The position numbers and the translations under genes are program-made. Below are positions 55,404-64,000 of a DNA stretch of 64,000 nt, one piece after another; the first letter of the stretch is position 1, and every line of letters begins with the position of its first letter. The DNA is from Pseudomonas sp. dw_358. GTDB taxonomy: Bacteria; Pseudomonadota; Gammaproteobacteria; Pseudomonadales; Pseudomonadaceae. The stretch is taken from assembly GCF_018449655.1 (NCBI RefSeq), contig NZ_JAAVUX010000002.1, positions 124,001-188,000 on the forward strand. Direction: 5' to 3'. The notes beneath the pieces were generated by a model. It saw nothing but the letters and a program-made list of their open reading frames with translations, searched no databases and was not told where the DNA came from.

Positions 55404-55748
55404 TCAGGACAAGAAACGCTGGCGTTCGGCGGTGTAGAGCCGCTGCACAACGACCACTTCCTGGGCAATGTCCTGCAACAACTGCGCCGTCGCCGTCGGG
55501 CTCAACTGTTCGGCTTCCTGTTCCAGTTGCCGACACAACTCGGCCAGCCGCACGGCCCCCATGTTGCTGCTGCTGCCTTTGAGGCTGTGGGCCGCCTGAG
55601 CCAGACCATCGGCATCGGTGGCTTTTTGCAGTTGCTTGAGGCGCGCCCCCGCGTCGCTCAGAAAGGTGTCGAGCAGCAACGGGTACTCTTGCTCCATGAC
55701 ATCCTGCAGCGCGCCGAGCACGGCTTCATCCAAATGGGTATCTGACAC
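55404..55748 (-). CDS. hptB: Histidine phosphotransfer protein HptB
   Basis: The 114-residue Hpt domain has its phospho-histidine at His54 in AAHSLKGSSSNMG. In Pseudomonas aeruginosa HptB passes phosphate from hybrid kinases to HsbR and thereby controls swarming and biofilm through HsbA. Its neighbours hsbR and hsbA confirm the assignment. Confidence 0.9.
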   Translation of the reverse strand: MSDTHLDEAVLGALQDVMEQEYPLLLDTFLSDAGARLKQLQKATDADGLAQAAHSLKGSSSNMGAVRLAELCRQLEQEAEQLSPTATAQLLQDIAQEVVVVQRLYTAERQRFLS

Positions 55749-55774
55749 TTGCTCACTCCTTGATCAAGCGCGGA

Positions 55775-57481
55775 TTATGCCAGACCCTCCCAGCAAAACT
55801 CCACGTGAACACTGCGGCCGTCGTCGGCCCAACTGGCACTGTTACTCAACTGAGACACAAGATTCAAGCCACGCCCCGACAGCCCGCGCTCTGCCGCCGA
55901 CCGCGCCAGTACTGTGCCGACGTCAAAACCCGGGCCGCTGTCCTCGACGCTGATCAGCAACTTGCCGCCCCGCTCCTGCGGCACCACTTGAAAGTGCAAA
56001 CGCACATAGCCCTCGCGCAACTGGGTCAGGCGGGTGTTGCGCTGCTCGTAGTACTGGGCAAACCCTTGGGCATCGCGCTTGAGATTGGAGTTCAGCCCCA
56101 GCACCCCATGTTCCAGGGCATTGGAGTACAGCTCGGCGAGCACGCTGTACAGCGCTCCGCTACGGCTGCGCAGGCCGTGGATTTCCTGCAGCAATTGCAG
56201 CAGATAAGGCAACGGGTTGAAACGTTTGAGGGTCTCGGCGCGCAGTTCGAAGGTCATGGACCAGTCCAGCGGGCTCGACTCGCCGCTGTCCGAGTAGATC
56301 AGCGCCGGCGGCGTCAAGGTGTCGGCGCCGACCATGGCAATCTGCACCATGCTGACATCATCGCGGGCCTGGCCACGAAAATCCTCCAATGCCTGGAGAA
56401 TGTCCTCGAACAATCGACCCGGGTCGCGATTGGCGCTGAACACCTCGCACAGACGCTCGACACCGAATTGTTCGTCATCGCCGTCGCTGGTCTCGATCAC
56501 CCCATCGGAGAGCAGGAACAACCGGTCGCCCTGGCTCATGGGATAGACCTCGGTCCCCCCCTCGAAGCGCGACGGCGGCAGTACGCCCAGCGGCAGGTGG
56601 CGCGACACCAGCGGCACCTGTTCGCCGGTGTCGTGGCGTAGCAGGTAGCCATCGGGCATGCCGCCGTTCCATACCTCCACCACGCCACGCTGGAAACTGA
56701 CGCTGAGCATGGTGGCACAACAGAACATGTCCACCGGCAGGATGCGCTTGAGCTTGGCGTTCATTTCCCGAAGGCTTTCGGCCAGCCCGTAGCCCTTGGC
56801 AGTCATGCCGTAGAACACTTCCGCCAAGGGCATGGCGCCCACCGCCGCTGGCAAGCCATGGCCGGTGAAATCGCCGAGCAGGATGTGCATGTCCCCGGCC
56901 GGGGTAAAGGCGGCCAACAGCAGATCGCCGTTGAACAGCGCGTAGGGCGACTGCAGGTAGCGGATATTCGGCGAACTGAGGCAGCCGGAGTGTGCTACCT
57001 GGTCGAACACCGCCTTGGCCACCCGCTGCTCGTTGAGCAGGTAGCCGTGGTGCCGGGTGATCTGGTCACGTTGCTCCAGGACCGTGGCCTGCAGCCGGCG
57101 CATGCGGTCCATGGCCTTGATCTTCGCAGCGAGGATTACCTGGTTATAGGGTTTTGCCAGAAAGTCGTCGCCGCCAGCCTCCAGGCAGCGCACCAACGCC
57201 TGCTCTTCGGTCAGCGACGTCAGGAAAATGATCGGCACCAGCGTTTCACCCGCCAGCTGCTTGATCTCGCGAGCTGCCTGGAAACCATCCATCACCGGCA
57301 TCATGGCGTCGAGCAGCACCAGGTGTGGACGCACGTGACGAAACACATCGACCGCTTCCTGACCGTTGCCCGCCGTCGCGACCGAATGTCCCTGACGGCG
57401 CACGATGCTGGACAGCAGCATGCGGTCGGTGAGGTTGTCGTCGGCAATCAGGATGGTCAGCGGCTCGAACGACTCGATCAC
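55775..57481 (-). CDS. hsbR: Response regulator/phosphatase-kinase HsbR
   Basis: The 568-residue protein has a receiver (phosphoacceptor Asp58), a PP2C/SpoIIE phosphatase domain (about 195-390, LLGDFTGHGLPAAVGAMPLA) and a C-terminal HATPase domain (LYSNALEHGVLGL, VEDSGPGFDVG). It dephosphorylates or phosphorylates the anti-sigma antagonist HsbA according to the state of HptB. Its start abuts the hsbA stop. Confidence 0.92.
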   Translation of the reverse strand: MIESFEPLTILIADDNLTDRMLLSSIVRRQGHSVATAGNGQEAVDVFRHVRPHLVLLDAMMPVMDGFQAAREIKQLAGETLVPIIFLTSLTEEQALVRCLEAGGDDFLAKPYNQVILAAKIKAMDRMRRLQATVLEQRDQITRHHGYLLNEQRVAKAVFDQVAHSGCLSSPNIRYLQSPYALFNGDLLLAAFTPAGDMHILLGDFTGHGLPAAVGAMPLAEVFYGMTAKGYGLAESLREMNAKLKRILPVDMFCCATMLSVSFQRGVVEVWNGGMPDGYLLRHDTGEQVPLVSRHLPLGVLPPSRFEGGTEVYPMSQGDRLFLLSDGVIETSDGDDEQFGVERLCEVFSANRDPGRLFEDILQALEDFRGQARDDVSMVQIAMVGADTLTPPALIYSDSGESSPLDWSMTFELRAETLKRFNPLPYLLQLLQEIHGLRSRSGALYSVLAELYSNALEHGVLGLNSNLKRDAQGFAQYYEQRNTRLTQLREGYVRLHFQVVPQERGGKLLISVEDSGPGFDVGTVLARSAAERGLSGRGLNLVSQLSNSASWADDGRSVHVEFCWEGLA

Positions 57482-57789
57482 TAGCTTTCGACCTTGAACA
57501 GCTTTTCGAAGTTGGAGATCGCGAGGATCTTCTTCACGTCGGCACTGACGTGAGTGAGCCTGACATCGGCATTGTCGCCACCGGCGTGGTCGCGCAGCAA
57601 CAGCAGCATGCCCAGCGCCGAGCTGTCCAGGTAGGTGGTTTCCTTGAGATCCACCACGAAATGCTTCGGCGATTCGTTGATTTTTTCGTAGGCGGTACGA
57701 AAATCCTGATGCGCACTGAAGTCGAAACGGCCCGCGACCTTGATGGTCAGGGTCTGGCCGTCTTCAGAAAGGGTAGACGTGGCGCTCAT
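57481..57789 (-). CDS. hsbA: Anti-sigma factor antagonist HsbA
   Basis: A 102-residue STAS domain with VVDLKETTYLDSSALGMLLL; the phosphorylated serine is Ser56 or Ser57. It binds FlgM, and in P. aeruginosa also a diguanylate cyclase, to choose between motility and biofilm. Two ATGs compete: AAGGAG ends only 2 nt before the one at 57795 but 8 nt before the one at 57789, which is therefore chosen. Confidence 0.9.
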   Translation of the reverse strand: MSATSTLSEDGQTLTIKVAGRFDFSAHQDFRTAYEKINESPKHFVVDLKETTYLDSSALGMLLLLRDHAGGDNADVRLTHVSADVKKILAISNFEKLFKVES

Positions 57790-57885
57790 TGACATAGCTC
57801 CTTGGGAGAAAGGCAGTCCTGACAAAGGTTTAGCATCGACTGGAAGCCCCAGCAAATGCCAACCCGATAAATACGCACCAGCCGA

Positions 57886-58335
57886 CTAAAGGGCGTCATG
57901 GCGCGGCAAGCGTTGCGACAGCTCGTCGAGCAGACGCTGCTCACGCTTGTCTTCCAGCATCCGTGCCTCATCGATGTAGCGCTGCACCAGCTTGCGCAGC
58001 CCTTCAACCCGCGCATAGGCCTGCTGCCAGGCGCTGCGCGCGGTCTTGAGGTTGTTCTCGTGCCAGGCCAGGCTTTTCTGCTGCTGGCCCACGGCGGTTT
58101 CCAGCTGATTGAGAAAGCGCTGGTAGTTCATCAGCCACTGCCCCGATACGCCCTTGCTGCCGTTGTTGATCCACTGTTGCTGGTAGTCACTGCGAAAACG
58201 CTCGAGCTCCATCAACTTGGTCTCGGCCAGGCGCACCTGGCCCTGAAAATGCCCGAGGCGCTGAACCGCCGCCCGCTCGACCTTCTCTGCCATTTCGACC
58301 ACAGGGGCCAAGCGTGCTGCACGACTGGTAGCCAT
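57886..58335 (-). CDS. fliJ: Flagellar export chaperone FliJ
   Basis: The 149-residue protein is almost entirely coiled coil, rich in Gln, Arg and Leu (RLGHFQGQVRLAETKLMELE, WLMNYQRFLNQLETAVGQQQ). It fits into the FliI hexamer centre and contacts FlhA. Six bp after fliI. Last gene of the fliE-fliJ run. Confidence 0.94.
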   Translation of the reverse strand: MATSRAARLAPVVEMAEKVERAAVQRLGHFQGQVRLAETKLMELERFRSDYQQQWINNGSKGVSGQWLMNYQRFLNQLETAVGQQQKSLAWHENNLKTARSAWQQAYARVEGLRKLVQRYIDEARMLEDKREQRLLDELSQRLPRHDAL

Positions 58336-58341
58336 GGGGAA

Positions 58342-59700
58342 TTACCTCGGGGCCACGGGGGTGAACACGGCAGCCAGGCGCTCGCGGCTGTCCTGCATGC
58401 TCTCGTTGTCGTTGAGGCCTTGGCGCAGATAGCGAACCATGGCCGGTTGCAGGGCGATGGCGGTGTCGGTGTCGCGATCGCCACCGGCTACATAAGCGCC
58501 CACGCTGATCAGGTCGCGGCTCTGTTGATAGCGCGACCACATCTGTTTGAATTGCTGCGCCTGCCCCAGGTGCTGGGGCGTGACTACCGAGGGCATCACC
58601 CGACTGATGGACGCTTCGATATCGATGGCCGGGTAATGCCCCTCCTCCGCCAGGCGCCGGGACAGCACGATGTGGCCGTCCAGCACACCCCGCGCGGAGT
58701 CGGCGATAGGGTCCTGCTGGTCGTCGCCTTCGGACAGCACGGTGTAAAACGCGGTGATCGAACCGCCACCGGCTTCGGCGTTACCGGCGCGCTCCACCAG
58801 CTTGGGGAGTTTGGCAAATACCGACGGCGGATAGCCCTTGGTCGCCGGCGGTTCGCCGATGGCCAGGGCGATCTCGCGCTGAGCCTGGGCGAAACGGGTC
58901 AGGGAGTCCATCAGCAACAGGACGTTCTTGCCTTTGTCGCGAAAGTATTCGGCGATACGCGTGCAATACATCGCCGCCCGCAGGCGCATCAGCGGCGCAT
59001 CGTCGGCGGGAGAAGCCACTACTACCGAACGCTTGAGGCCTTCGGTGCCGAGGCTGTGCTCGATGAACTCCTTCACTTCGCGACCCCGTTCACCAATCAG
59101 CCCTACCACGATGATGTCGGCTTCGGTGAAGCGGGTCATCATGCCGAGCAACACCGATTTGCCCACCCCGGTACCGGCGAACAGGCCCAGACGCTGCCCG
59201 CGACCGACGGTGAGCAGGCCGTTGATGCAACGAATACCGACGTCCAGCGGTACGCTGATGGGGTCGCGCTTGAGCGGGTTGATGGTCGGGCCGTCCATGG
59301 GCACCCAGTCTTCGGCCTTCATGCCGCCCTTGCCATCCAGCGCGCGGCCGGCGCCATCAAGCACCCGCCCGAGCATGGTCATGCCCATCGGCAGACGGCC
59401 CGTGTCGGCCAGTGGCACCACCCGCGCGCCGGGCGCAATGCCGGCGACGCTGCCCACCGGCATCAGGTACACCTTGCTGCCAGCAAAGCCCATGACTTCG
59501 GCTTCCACGGAGCCTGCATCATAACCGTCGTCGTTGATCACGATGCAGCGGCTGCCCATGGCGGCACGCAACCCTTCAGCCTCCAGGGTCAAGCCGACCA
59601 TGCGCAACAGGCGGCCTTCAAGGACCGGCTGGCGCGGCAGACTGATGGCGCCTTCGTAGGTACTCAGGCGTTTGCCGAAAGTGGTGCGTTCAAGTTTCAT
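58342..59700 (-). CDS. fliI: Flagellar export ATPase FliI
   Basis: The 452-residue ATPase has Walker [51 protein letters not shown] and [14 protein letters not shown], all typical of FliI. It drives export with FliH and FliJ. An ATG two codons upstream exists, but GAGTG lies 7 nt before the ATG at 59700 and relatives start MKLERT or MRLERT. Confidence 0.95.
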   Translation of the reverse strand: MKLERTTFGKRLSTYEGAISLPRQPVLEGRLLRMVGLTLEAEGLRAAMGSRCIVINDDGYDAGSVEAEVMGFAGSKVYLMPVGSVAGIAPGARVVPLADTGRLPMGMTMLGRVLDGAGRALDGKGGMKAEDWVPMDGPTINPLKRDPISVPLDVGIRCINGLLTVGRGQRLGLFAGTGVGKSVLLGMMTRFTEADIIVVGLIGERGREVKEFIEHSLGTEGLKRSVVVASPADDAPLMRLRAAMYCTRIAEYFRDKGKNVLLLMDSLTRFAQAQREIALAIGEPPATKGYPPSVFAKLPKLVERAGNAEAGGGSITAFYTVLSEGDDQQDPIADSARGVLDGHIVLSRRLAEEGHYPAIDIEASISRVMPSVVTPQHLGQAQQFKQMWSRYQQSRDLISVGAYVAGGDRDTDTAIALQPAMVRYLRQGLNDNESMQDSRERLAAVFTPVAPR

Positions 59701-59735
59701 GGGCATTCACTCTGGTGAGGCAACTCTGGCAGACC

Positions 59736-60503
59736 TCAAACCTTGGCCGCATCCGGGGCCAGGTCGACAATCATGTCGGACGCTTCCGGGTGCATGGCCT
59801 GCTCGTGCATCTGTCCAAACATCTGGGCCACGGCCAGGCTGATCCGGGTTTCCATGCTGGCGTCGATCCGGCTGTGCTCGGTTTCGACCCGGCAGCCGCC
59901 GGGCATCAGCCCGTCGTCTTCGAGAATCTTCCAGTTCTCCTCATGCTTCTCCCGCAAGGCCTTGATCTGCTCGAAGTCCTGCGGATTGATGAAGATGCGG
60001 ATGTTGCTGGCGCCCATGGGCAACAGTTTCAGGGATTCGCGCAAGACCCGCTCGATCTGGCTGGAATCGATGGTCAGCTCGCGCTGTACCACCTGTCGGG
60101 CGATATGGCCGATCAAGGTAACCATGGAGCGCTCGATCTGGGTGTCCTGCTCGGCAATCGGCTCCAGCAGATGGGTCATCAGCGATTCCATCATCTGCAG
60201 GCGGCCGGTCAAGGCGGTTTCGGCTTCCTGACGGACCTTGAGCTGGGTGCTGCGAAACCCGTCGCGTTCACCGGCGGCAAAGCCTTCGTTGTAGGCTTCC
60301 TGGCGTATGGCTTCGAGCTCTTCGAGGGTCAGCGGCTGAACTTCGTCCAGCGGCACCTCTTCCATTTGATCCTGGACGAGAGGCTCGGCTTCCGGCTCGG
60401 GCTCGGGTTTTTCCGGGTCGAAGCTTGGCAAGGCCCAGACATCCAGGCCTTCCAGATCCTTGGCACGGATCAGGTCGCTGAGCGGTTCGTTGGGGCGGGA
60501 CAT
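59736..60503 (-). CDS. fliH: Flagellar export ATPase regulator FliH
   Basis: The 255-residue protein has an N-terminal segment with DVWALPSFDP, an acidic Glu/Pro stretch, a long helical region (EELEAIRQEAYNEGFAAGER) and the C-terminal FliI-binding domain (QVVQRELTIDSSQIERVLRE). ATG 60503 is chosen over one ten codons upstream by homology. Confidence 0.93.
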   Translation of the reverse strand: MSRPNEPLSDLIRAKDLEGLDVWALPSFDPEKPEPEPEAEPLVQDQMEEVPLDEVQPLTLEELEAIRQEAYNEGFAAGERDGFRSTQLKVRQEAETALTGRLQMMESLMTHLLEPIAEQDTQIERSMVTLIGHIARQVVQRELTIDSSQIERVLRESLKLLPMGASNIRIFINPQDFEQIKALREKHEENWKILEDDGLMPGGCRVETEHSRIDASMETRISLAVAQMFGQMHEQAMHPEASDMIVDLAPDAAKV

Positions 60504-60549
60504 TGATATGTGTTCCTGGTGCAAGAGGGCCAACGGAAAAACTCGATCC

Positions 60550-60637
60550 TGTGGGAGCAGGCCTTGGCCGCGATAGCATCACCGCCATTCCCCTGCCAAT
60601 CGCGCCTTCAGCATCGCAGGCAAGCCTTGCTCCCACA
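60550..60637. repeat. REPIN-type REP doublet between fliG and fliH
   Basis: Two 25-nt REP sequences in inverted order (60550-60574 and 60613-60637, 21 of 25 matching) with the Pseudomonas core TGTGGGAGCA...GCGAT. Total 88 bp, in the 181-bp gap inside the fliEFGHIJ operon. Confidence 0.85.
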
Positions 60638-60684
60638 AGTTCCGTGCATGACAGGACAATCCCCGCATACCCGAAGTCTAACCC

Positions 60685-61704
60685 TTAGATCATCTCTTCG
60701 CCGCCCTTGCCACCCAACACGATCTCGCCGGCCTCGGCCATGCGGCGGGCGATGGTGAGGATTTCCTTCTGCGCCGTTTCCACGTCGCTGACGCGCACTG
60801 GCCCCTTGGCTTCCAGGTCGTCGCGCAACAGCTCGGCCGCGCGCTTGGACATGTTCTTGAAGATCTTCTCCCGCACGCCTTCGTCGGCACCCTTGAGGGC
60901 CACCACCAGCACGTCCGAGGAGACTTCCCGCAGCAACGCCTGAATACCGCGGTCGTCGACGTCGCGCAAGTTGTTGAACACGAACATGAGGTCTTCGATC
61001 TGACCGGAAAGGTCGTCGTCGATCTCGCGGATCGAATCCATCAACTGGCCTTCGATCGAGCTGTCGAGGAAGTTCATGATGTCCGCGGCCCGCTTGATAC
61101 CCCCCAAGGTGGTCCGCGCCGCTTGCGAGTTGCCCGAGAACTGCTTCTCGAGAATGGTATTCAACTCTTTGAGCGCCGCCGGTTGCACGGTGTTCAGTGA
61201 CGATACCCGCAGGATGATGTCCAGCCGCACCTTGTGGTCGAAGTGCCCCAGCACCTCGCCTGCCTGGTCGGCGTCGAGGTAGGCGACGACGATGGCCTGG
61301 ATCTGCGGGTGCTCGTAGCGAATCACGTCGGCCACGGCCCGCGGTTCCATCCACTTGAGGCTGTCCAGGCCGCTGGTGTTGCCGCCCAGCAGGATCCGGT
61401 CGATCAGGCCGTTGGCCTTGTCTTCACCCAGGGCCTGGGTCAGCATTTTGCGGATATAGCCGTCGGAGCCGACGCCCAGGCTGGTCTGGTCGCCCACCAC
61501 CTCGACGAACTCGCTCATGACCTGTTCGACCTGCTCGCGATGCACGTTGCGCATCTGCGCCATGGCCACGCCCACCCGCTGCACCTCCTTGGGACCCATG
61601 TGGCGCAGCACCTGCGCGGCATCGGTTTCACCCAGGGACAGCAACAGAATGGCCGCTTTGTCGACACGCGTCAGTTTTGCGGCAAGTGCAGGATTATTAC
61701 TCAT
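60685..61704 (-). CDS. fliG: Flagellar motor switch protein FliG
   Basis: The 339-residue protein has an N-terminal FliF-binding domain (VDKAAILLLSLGETDAAQVL), the EHPQ motif (YEHPQIQAIVVAYL) and a C-terminal torque domain with charged helix (DRGIQALLREVSSDVLVVAL). Transfers torque from the stator. Overlaps the fliF stop by eight bases. Confidence 0.96.
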   Translation of the reverse strand: MSNNPALAAKLTRVDKAAILLLSLGETDAAQVLRHMGPKEVQRVGVAMAQMRNVHREQVEQVMSEFVEVVGDQTSLGVGSDGYIRKMLTQALGEDKANGLIDRILLGGNTSGLDSLKWMEPRAVADVIRYEHPQIQAIVVAYLDADQAGEVLGHFDHKVRLDIILRVSSLNTVQPAALKELNTILEKQFSGNSQAARTTLGGIKRAADIMNFLDSSIEGQLMDSIREIDDDLSGQIEDLMFVFNNLRDVDDRGIQALLREVSSDVLVVALKGADEGVREKIFKNMSKRAAELLRDDLEAKGPVRVSDVETAQKEILTIARRMAEAGEIVLGGKGGEEMI

Positions 61705-63496
61705 CGGCGTTGATCCACTCTTTCACGACCTGGGCCACACGACCCGGGTCTTCGGCCACCAGACTCTTGATTGCATTCAGTTGAGCGTCATAGCCCTCGG
61801 TCGGGCTGGGCAGGAGAATACTCTGCGGCCCACCCAGGCTGACCCGATCATTGGCCAGCTCACCGGTCAGGCCGGGCAGGCCGCCCAATTCGACATCACT
61901 GCCATCGGCACCGAGCATGCCGCCTTTGCCACCCTTGCCACCGCCGGTGATGTTCTTGAGCACCGGACGCAGCACACCGAACACCAGCACCAGAATGAAC
62001 AGCACACCCAGGCCCTGCTTGACGATGTCCCAGAACCACGGCTCCTTGTAGAACGGCGTTTCCGGAATGACCTCGCCCTGCTGGGCGGAAAACGGTACGT
62101 TGATCACCGTCACACTGTCGCCACGGCTGGCATCGAAGCCCACGGCGTCCTGCACCAGACGGGTAAAACGTTGCAGCGAATCGGCGTTCCACGGCGTATT
62201 GACCGCCTTGCCGTCGGCGCCGACGCTGACCTTGTCGTCCACCACCACTGCCACCGAGAGACGCTGCAAGCGGCCCTGTTGTTGCTGGGTATGGCTGATG
62301 GAACGGTCAAGCTCGTAGTTCTTGGTCGACTGCTGGCGCTTGTCCGCCGGGAACGGCGCGAGCATGGGCTGGCCGGTGGCAGGGTCCATGATCTGCTGGC
62401 CGTTGGCGTCGAGCAGCGGTTGGCCGGCGGCCACGGGACCGGCCGGGCCAGGGGCGGCAGTACCGCCGGTTTTCTGTGGCGCCGAGGCCGGAGCCGGTGG
62501 CTGGTTGCTCAGCGCGCCGGGCACACCGGTCGGGCCGCTGGAACCCGAGGAACGTTGTTCGGTGGTCGACTGTTCGCTGCGCAGCGCCGCCTGGTCCGGG
62601 TTGAACTGCTCGGAGGTGGACTCCACCGCGCTGAAGTCAACCACCGCCGACACTTCGGCCTTGTAGCGATCAGTGCCCAGTACCGGCTGCAGGATGTTCT
62701 GCACGCGCTGGGTCAGCATGCCTTCCAGACGACGACTGTAGTCGAACTGTTTGCCGGCCATGCTCAGCTCTGAGTTCTCGCCGGTATCGGAAAGCAGATT
62801 GCCTTTCTGGTCGACCACGGTCACGCCGGACTTTTCCATCTCGGGTACGGCGGTTGCCACCAGATTGACGATGGCCAGCGTCTGACCCGGGTCCAGGGTG
62901 CGGCCCGGGTACAGCTCCACCAGCACCGAGGCCGTGGGCTTGCGCTCGTCACGGACGAACACCGAGCTCTTCGGAATGGCCAGGTGCACGCGGGCGGCCT
63001 TGATGTTGTTGAGGCTGGAGATGGTCCGGGCCAGTTCGCCTTCCAGGCTGCGGCGGTAACGCGCCGCTTCCATGAACTGGCTGGTGCCCAGGCCCTGGTC
63101 CTTGTCCAGCGACTCATAACCTACATTGCCATCACTGGGCGCCACGCCGGCGGCGGCCAACTGCATGCGCGCCCGGGACATGTCGTCGGCCTTGACCAGC
63201 AGCACGCCGGAATTGGGCTCGACCGTATAGGGAATGTTCGACTGGGTCAGGGTGTCCATGACCTGCTTGGTGTCCATGCCCGCCAGGCTGCCATAGAGCG
63301 GGCGATAGTCAGGCTGCTGCGACCAGAGCACCACGGCAAAGCCGATGGCGACGCTGGCAGCCAGGCCGACCAACAGGCCGACCTGACGCAGCATCGTCAT
63401 CTGGGAGATTTTCTCCAGCATCGACATGCTCAGCAGGGAGGATTTACCGCCCGCTGGCTTCTTCGCTGCAACTGTATCCGGGACTGCATCAGCCAT
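61697..63496 (-). CDS. fliF: Flagellar MS-ring protein FliF
   Basis: The 599-residue protein has two membrane helices (VGLLVGLAASVAIGFAVVLW near the N-terminus and IVKQGLGVLFILVLVFGVL near the C-terminus), ring-building motifs between them (MDTKQVMDTLTQSNIPYTVE, RSLEGELARTISSLNNIKAA, RVHLAIPKSSVFVRD), and a Pro/Gly/Ala-rich insert at about residues 310-375. The C-terminal tail binds FliG. Confidence 0.96.
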   Translation of the reverse strand: MADAVPDTVAAKKPAGGKSSLLSMSMLEKISQMTMLRQVGLLVGLAASVAIGFAVVLWSQQPDYRPLYGSLAGMDTKQVMDTLTQSNIPYTVEPNSGVLLVKADDMSRARMQLAAAGVAPSDGNVGYESLDKDQGLGTSQFMEAARYRRSLEGELARTISSLNNIKAARVHLAIPKSSVFVRDERKPTASVLVELYPGRTLDPGQTLAIVNLVATAVPEMEKSGVTVVDQKGNLLSDTGENSELSMAGKQFDYSRRLEGMLTQRVQNILQPVLGTDRYKAEVSAVVDFSAVESTSEQFNPDQAALRSEQSTTEQRSSGSSGPTGVPGALSNQPPAPASAPQKTGGTAAPGPAGPVAAGQPLLDANGQQIMDPATGQPMLAPFPADKRQQSTKNYELDRSISHTQQQQGRLQRLSVAVVVDDKVSVGADGKAVNTPWNADSLQRFTRLVQDAVGFDASRGDSVTVINVPFSAQQGEVIPETPFYKEPWFWDIVKQGLGVLFILVLVFGVLRPVLKNITGGGKGGKGGMLGADGSDVELGGLPGLTGELANDRVSLGGPQSILLPSPTEGYDAQLNAIKSLVAEDPGRVAQVVKEWINADE

Positions 63497-63510
63497 GACT
63501 CAATTTATCC

Positions 63511-63840
63511 TCAAACCGGCATCTGCATGATGTCTTGGTAAGCCTGGACCAACTTGTTGCGCACCTGGGTCAGCGCAGTGAACGAGACGCTGGCTTTCTG
63601 CGACGCGATCATCACATCCGTCAGGTCGACGCCGCTCTTGCCGATCTCGAAGGCGTTGGACAGCTGGTTGGACGCCGTCTGCGTATCGTTGACCTTGTTG
63701 ACCGCATTGCCCAGAAGATCGGCAAAGCTGCTCTGGCCCACGGCCGGCACGGTGCTGGCAACCTTGGGCGTGGCCATGGCGTCAGCCTGCATGCTGCGCA
63801 TGTCCAACATCAAACGATTGAATTCAATACCCTGGCTCAT
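63511..63840 (-). CDS. fliE: Flagellar hook-basal body protein FliE
   Basis: The 109-residue protein ends with [20 protein letters not shown] and [13 protein letters not shown], the conserved FliE tail that plugs the MS ring to the rod. Start [12 protein letters not shown] is chosen over an ATG nine codons earlier by homology and length. First gene of fliEFGHIJ, with a sigma-54 promoter upstream. Confidence 0.96.
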   Translation of the reverse strand: MSQGIEFNRLMLDMRSMQADAMATPKVASTVPAVGQSSFADLLGNAVNKVNDTQTASNQLSNAFEIGKSGVDLTDVMIASQKASVSFTALTQVRNKLVQAYQDIMQMPV

Positions 63841-63902
63841 GAAATCTCTCTCTGTGGCGGCGCGCAATTTTTTGACACTGAATCGGTGTCTACAGGGGTA
63901 GT

Positions 63903-63918
63903 AGCAAGGACGGTGCCA
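63903..63918 (-). promoter_or_regulatory. Sigma-54 promoter of fliE
   Basis: On the minus strand TGGCACCGTCCTTGCT is close to the full RpoN consensus, with GG-N10-GC spacing. Predicted start about 63892, leader about 52 nt. Confidence 0.9.
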
Positions 63919-63971
63919 GTTGTGTGAGGTGGTTCACTAAACCGATACATTGCGAGGACCGCCTCACTGCA

Positions 63972-63991
63972 GGACCCAGCTTGCTCGGGAA
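63972..63991. repeat. Palindromic intergenic repeat, copy C (cut by window edge)
   Basis: GGACCCAGCTTGCTCGGGAA matches the arm pattern of copies A and B. The second arm would lie beyond the window. Confidence 0.6.
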
Positions 63992-64000
63992 CCGTCGAGT

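Noticed and set aside
57820..57870. TTGGCATTTGCT before hsbA, resembling a sigma-54 site
   Set aside because: The distance between GG and GC is five bases instead of ten.
1..64000. CRISPR arrays, tRNA or rRNA genes, insertion sequences
   Set aside because: No regularly spaced direct repeats, cloverleaf sequences, rRNA stretches or transposase frames were seen.

Overview
This window is a chromosomal segment of a fluorescens-group Pseudomonas. The evidence is the GC-rich coding, the Pseudomonas gene orders (ccmABCDEFGHI, gcl-hyi-glxR, fliE to cheW), the Pseudomonas-type flagellar regulators (FleN, HptB/HsbR/HsbA), RpoN-type promoters and a Pseudomonas-type REP doublet. No rRNA, tRNA, insertion sequence, phage or CRISPR array was seen. 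No gene-free stretch exceeds 300 bases. Layout: 1-9.1 kb holds the start of a dermonecrotic-toxin-like (DUF6543) gene running off the left edge, then housekeeping and transport genes: a TlpA-like thioredoxin, a periplasmic binding protein, a DEDDh exonuclease, ppnP, an ABC exporter, a PA1571-type small protein, pdxB, a MATE pump and a DUF808 membrane protein. 9.1-14.1 kb is a glyoxylate module: a RutR-like TetR regulator, a GlcG-like protein divergent from gcl-hyi-glxR, with two identical 12-bp operator-like sites in the divergent promoter region. 14.1-18.1 kb carries a urea transporter, a voltage-gated potassium channel with a zinc-ribbon tail, a sulfate-binding protein and two small envelope proteins. 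18.1-25.1 kb is the complete cytochrome c maturation operon ccmABCDEFGHI on the minus strand; ccmD is too short for most ORF callers. 25.2-33.8 kb is a mixed accessory block: a second FliK-like protein, a free-standing FlhB C-terminal-like protein, a 924-residue toxin with a DUF6543-like N-terminal half and a TcdA/TcdB-type glycosyltransferase C-terminal half, a protealysin-type M4 protease with its emfourin inhibitor, and BaeRS. 33.9-63.8 kb is the flagellar and chemotaxis locus, all on the minus strand: fliEFGHIJ, hsbA-hsbR-hptB, fliK, fliLMNOPQR-flhB, flhA-flhF-fleN-fliA, cheYZA-cheB, motCD, [12 protein letters not shown] and a DUF2802 gene. Four sequences with exact GG-N10-GC (sigma-54) geometry stand before fliE, fliK, fliL and flhA; the last three lie about 40 nt plus leader from their start codons. 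How parts work together: the flagellar block builds the basal body, export gate and stator, sets number and place through FlhF/FleN, controls late genes through FliA, and assembles polar chemotaxis arrays through ParC/ParP with a CheA that carries four copies of an acidic motif. The glyoxylate module condenses glyoxylate to tartronate semialdehyde and reduces it to glycerate. The most novel items are the DUF6543-TcdB-like glycosyltransferase toxin and its setting between flagellar-export paralogs and a protease-inhibitor pair, the operator architecture of the gcl region, a hairpin that would cover the ribosome-binding site of the left-edge toxin gene, the repeated CheA motif, and a family of about 80-bp palindromic intergenic repeats.
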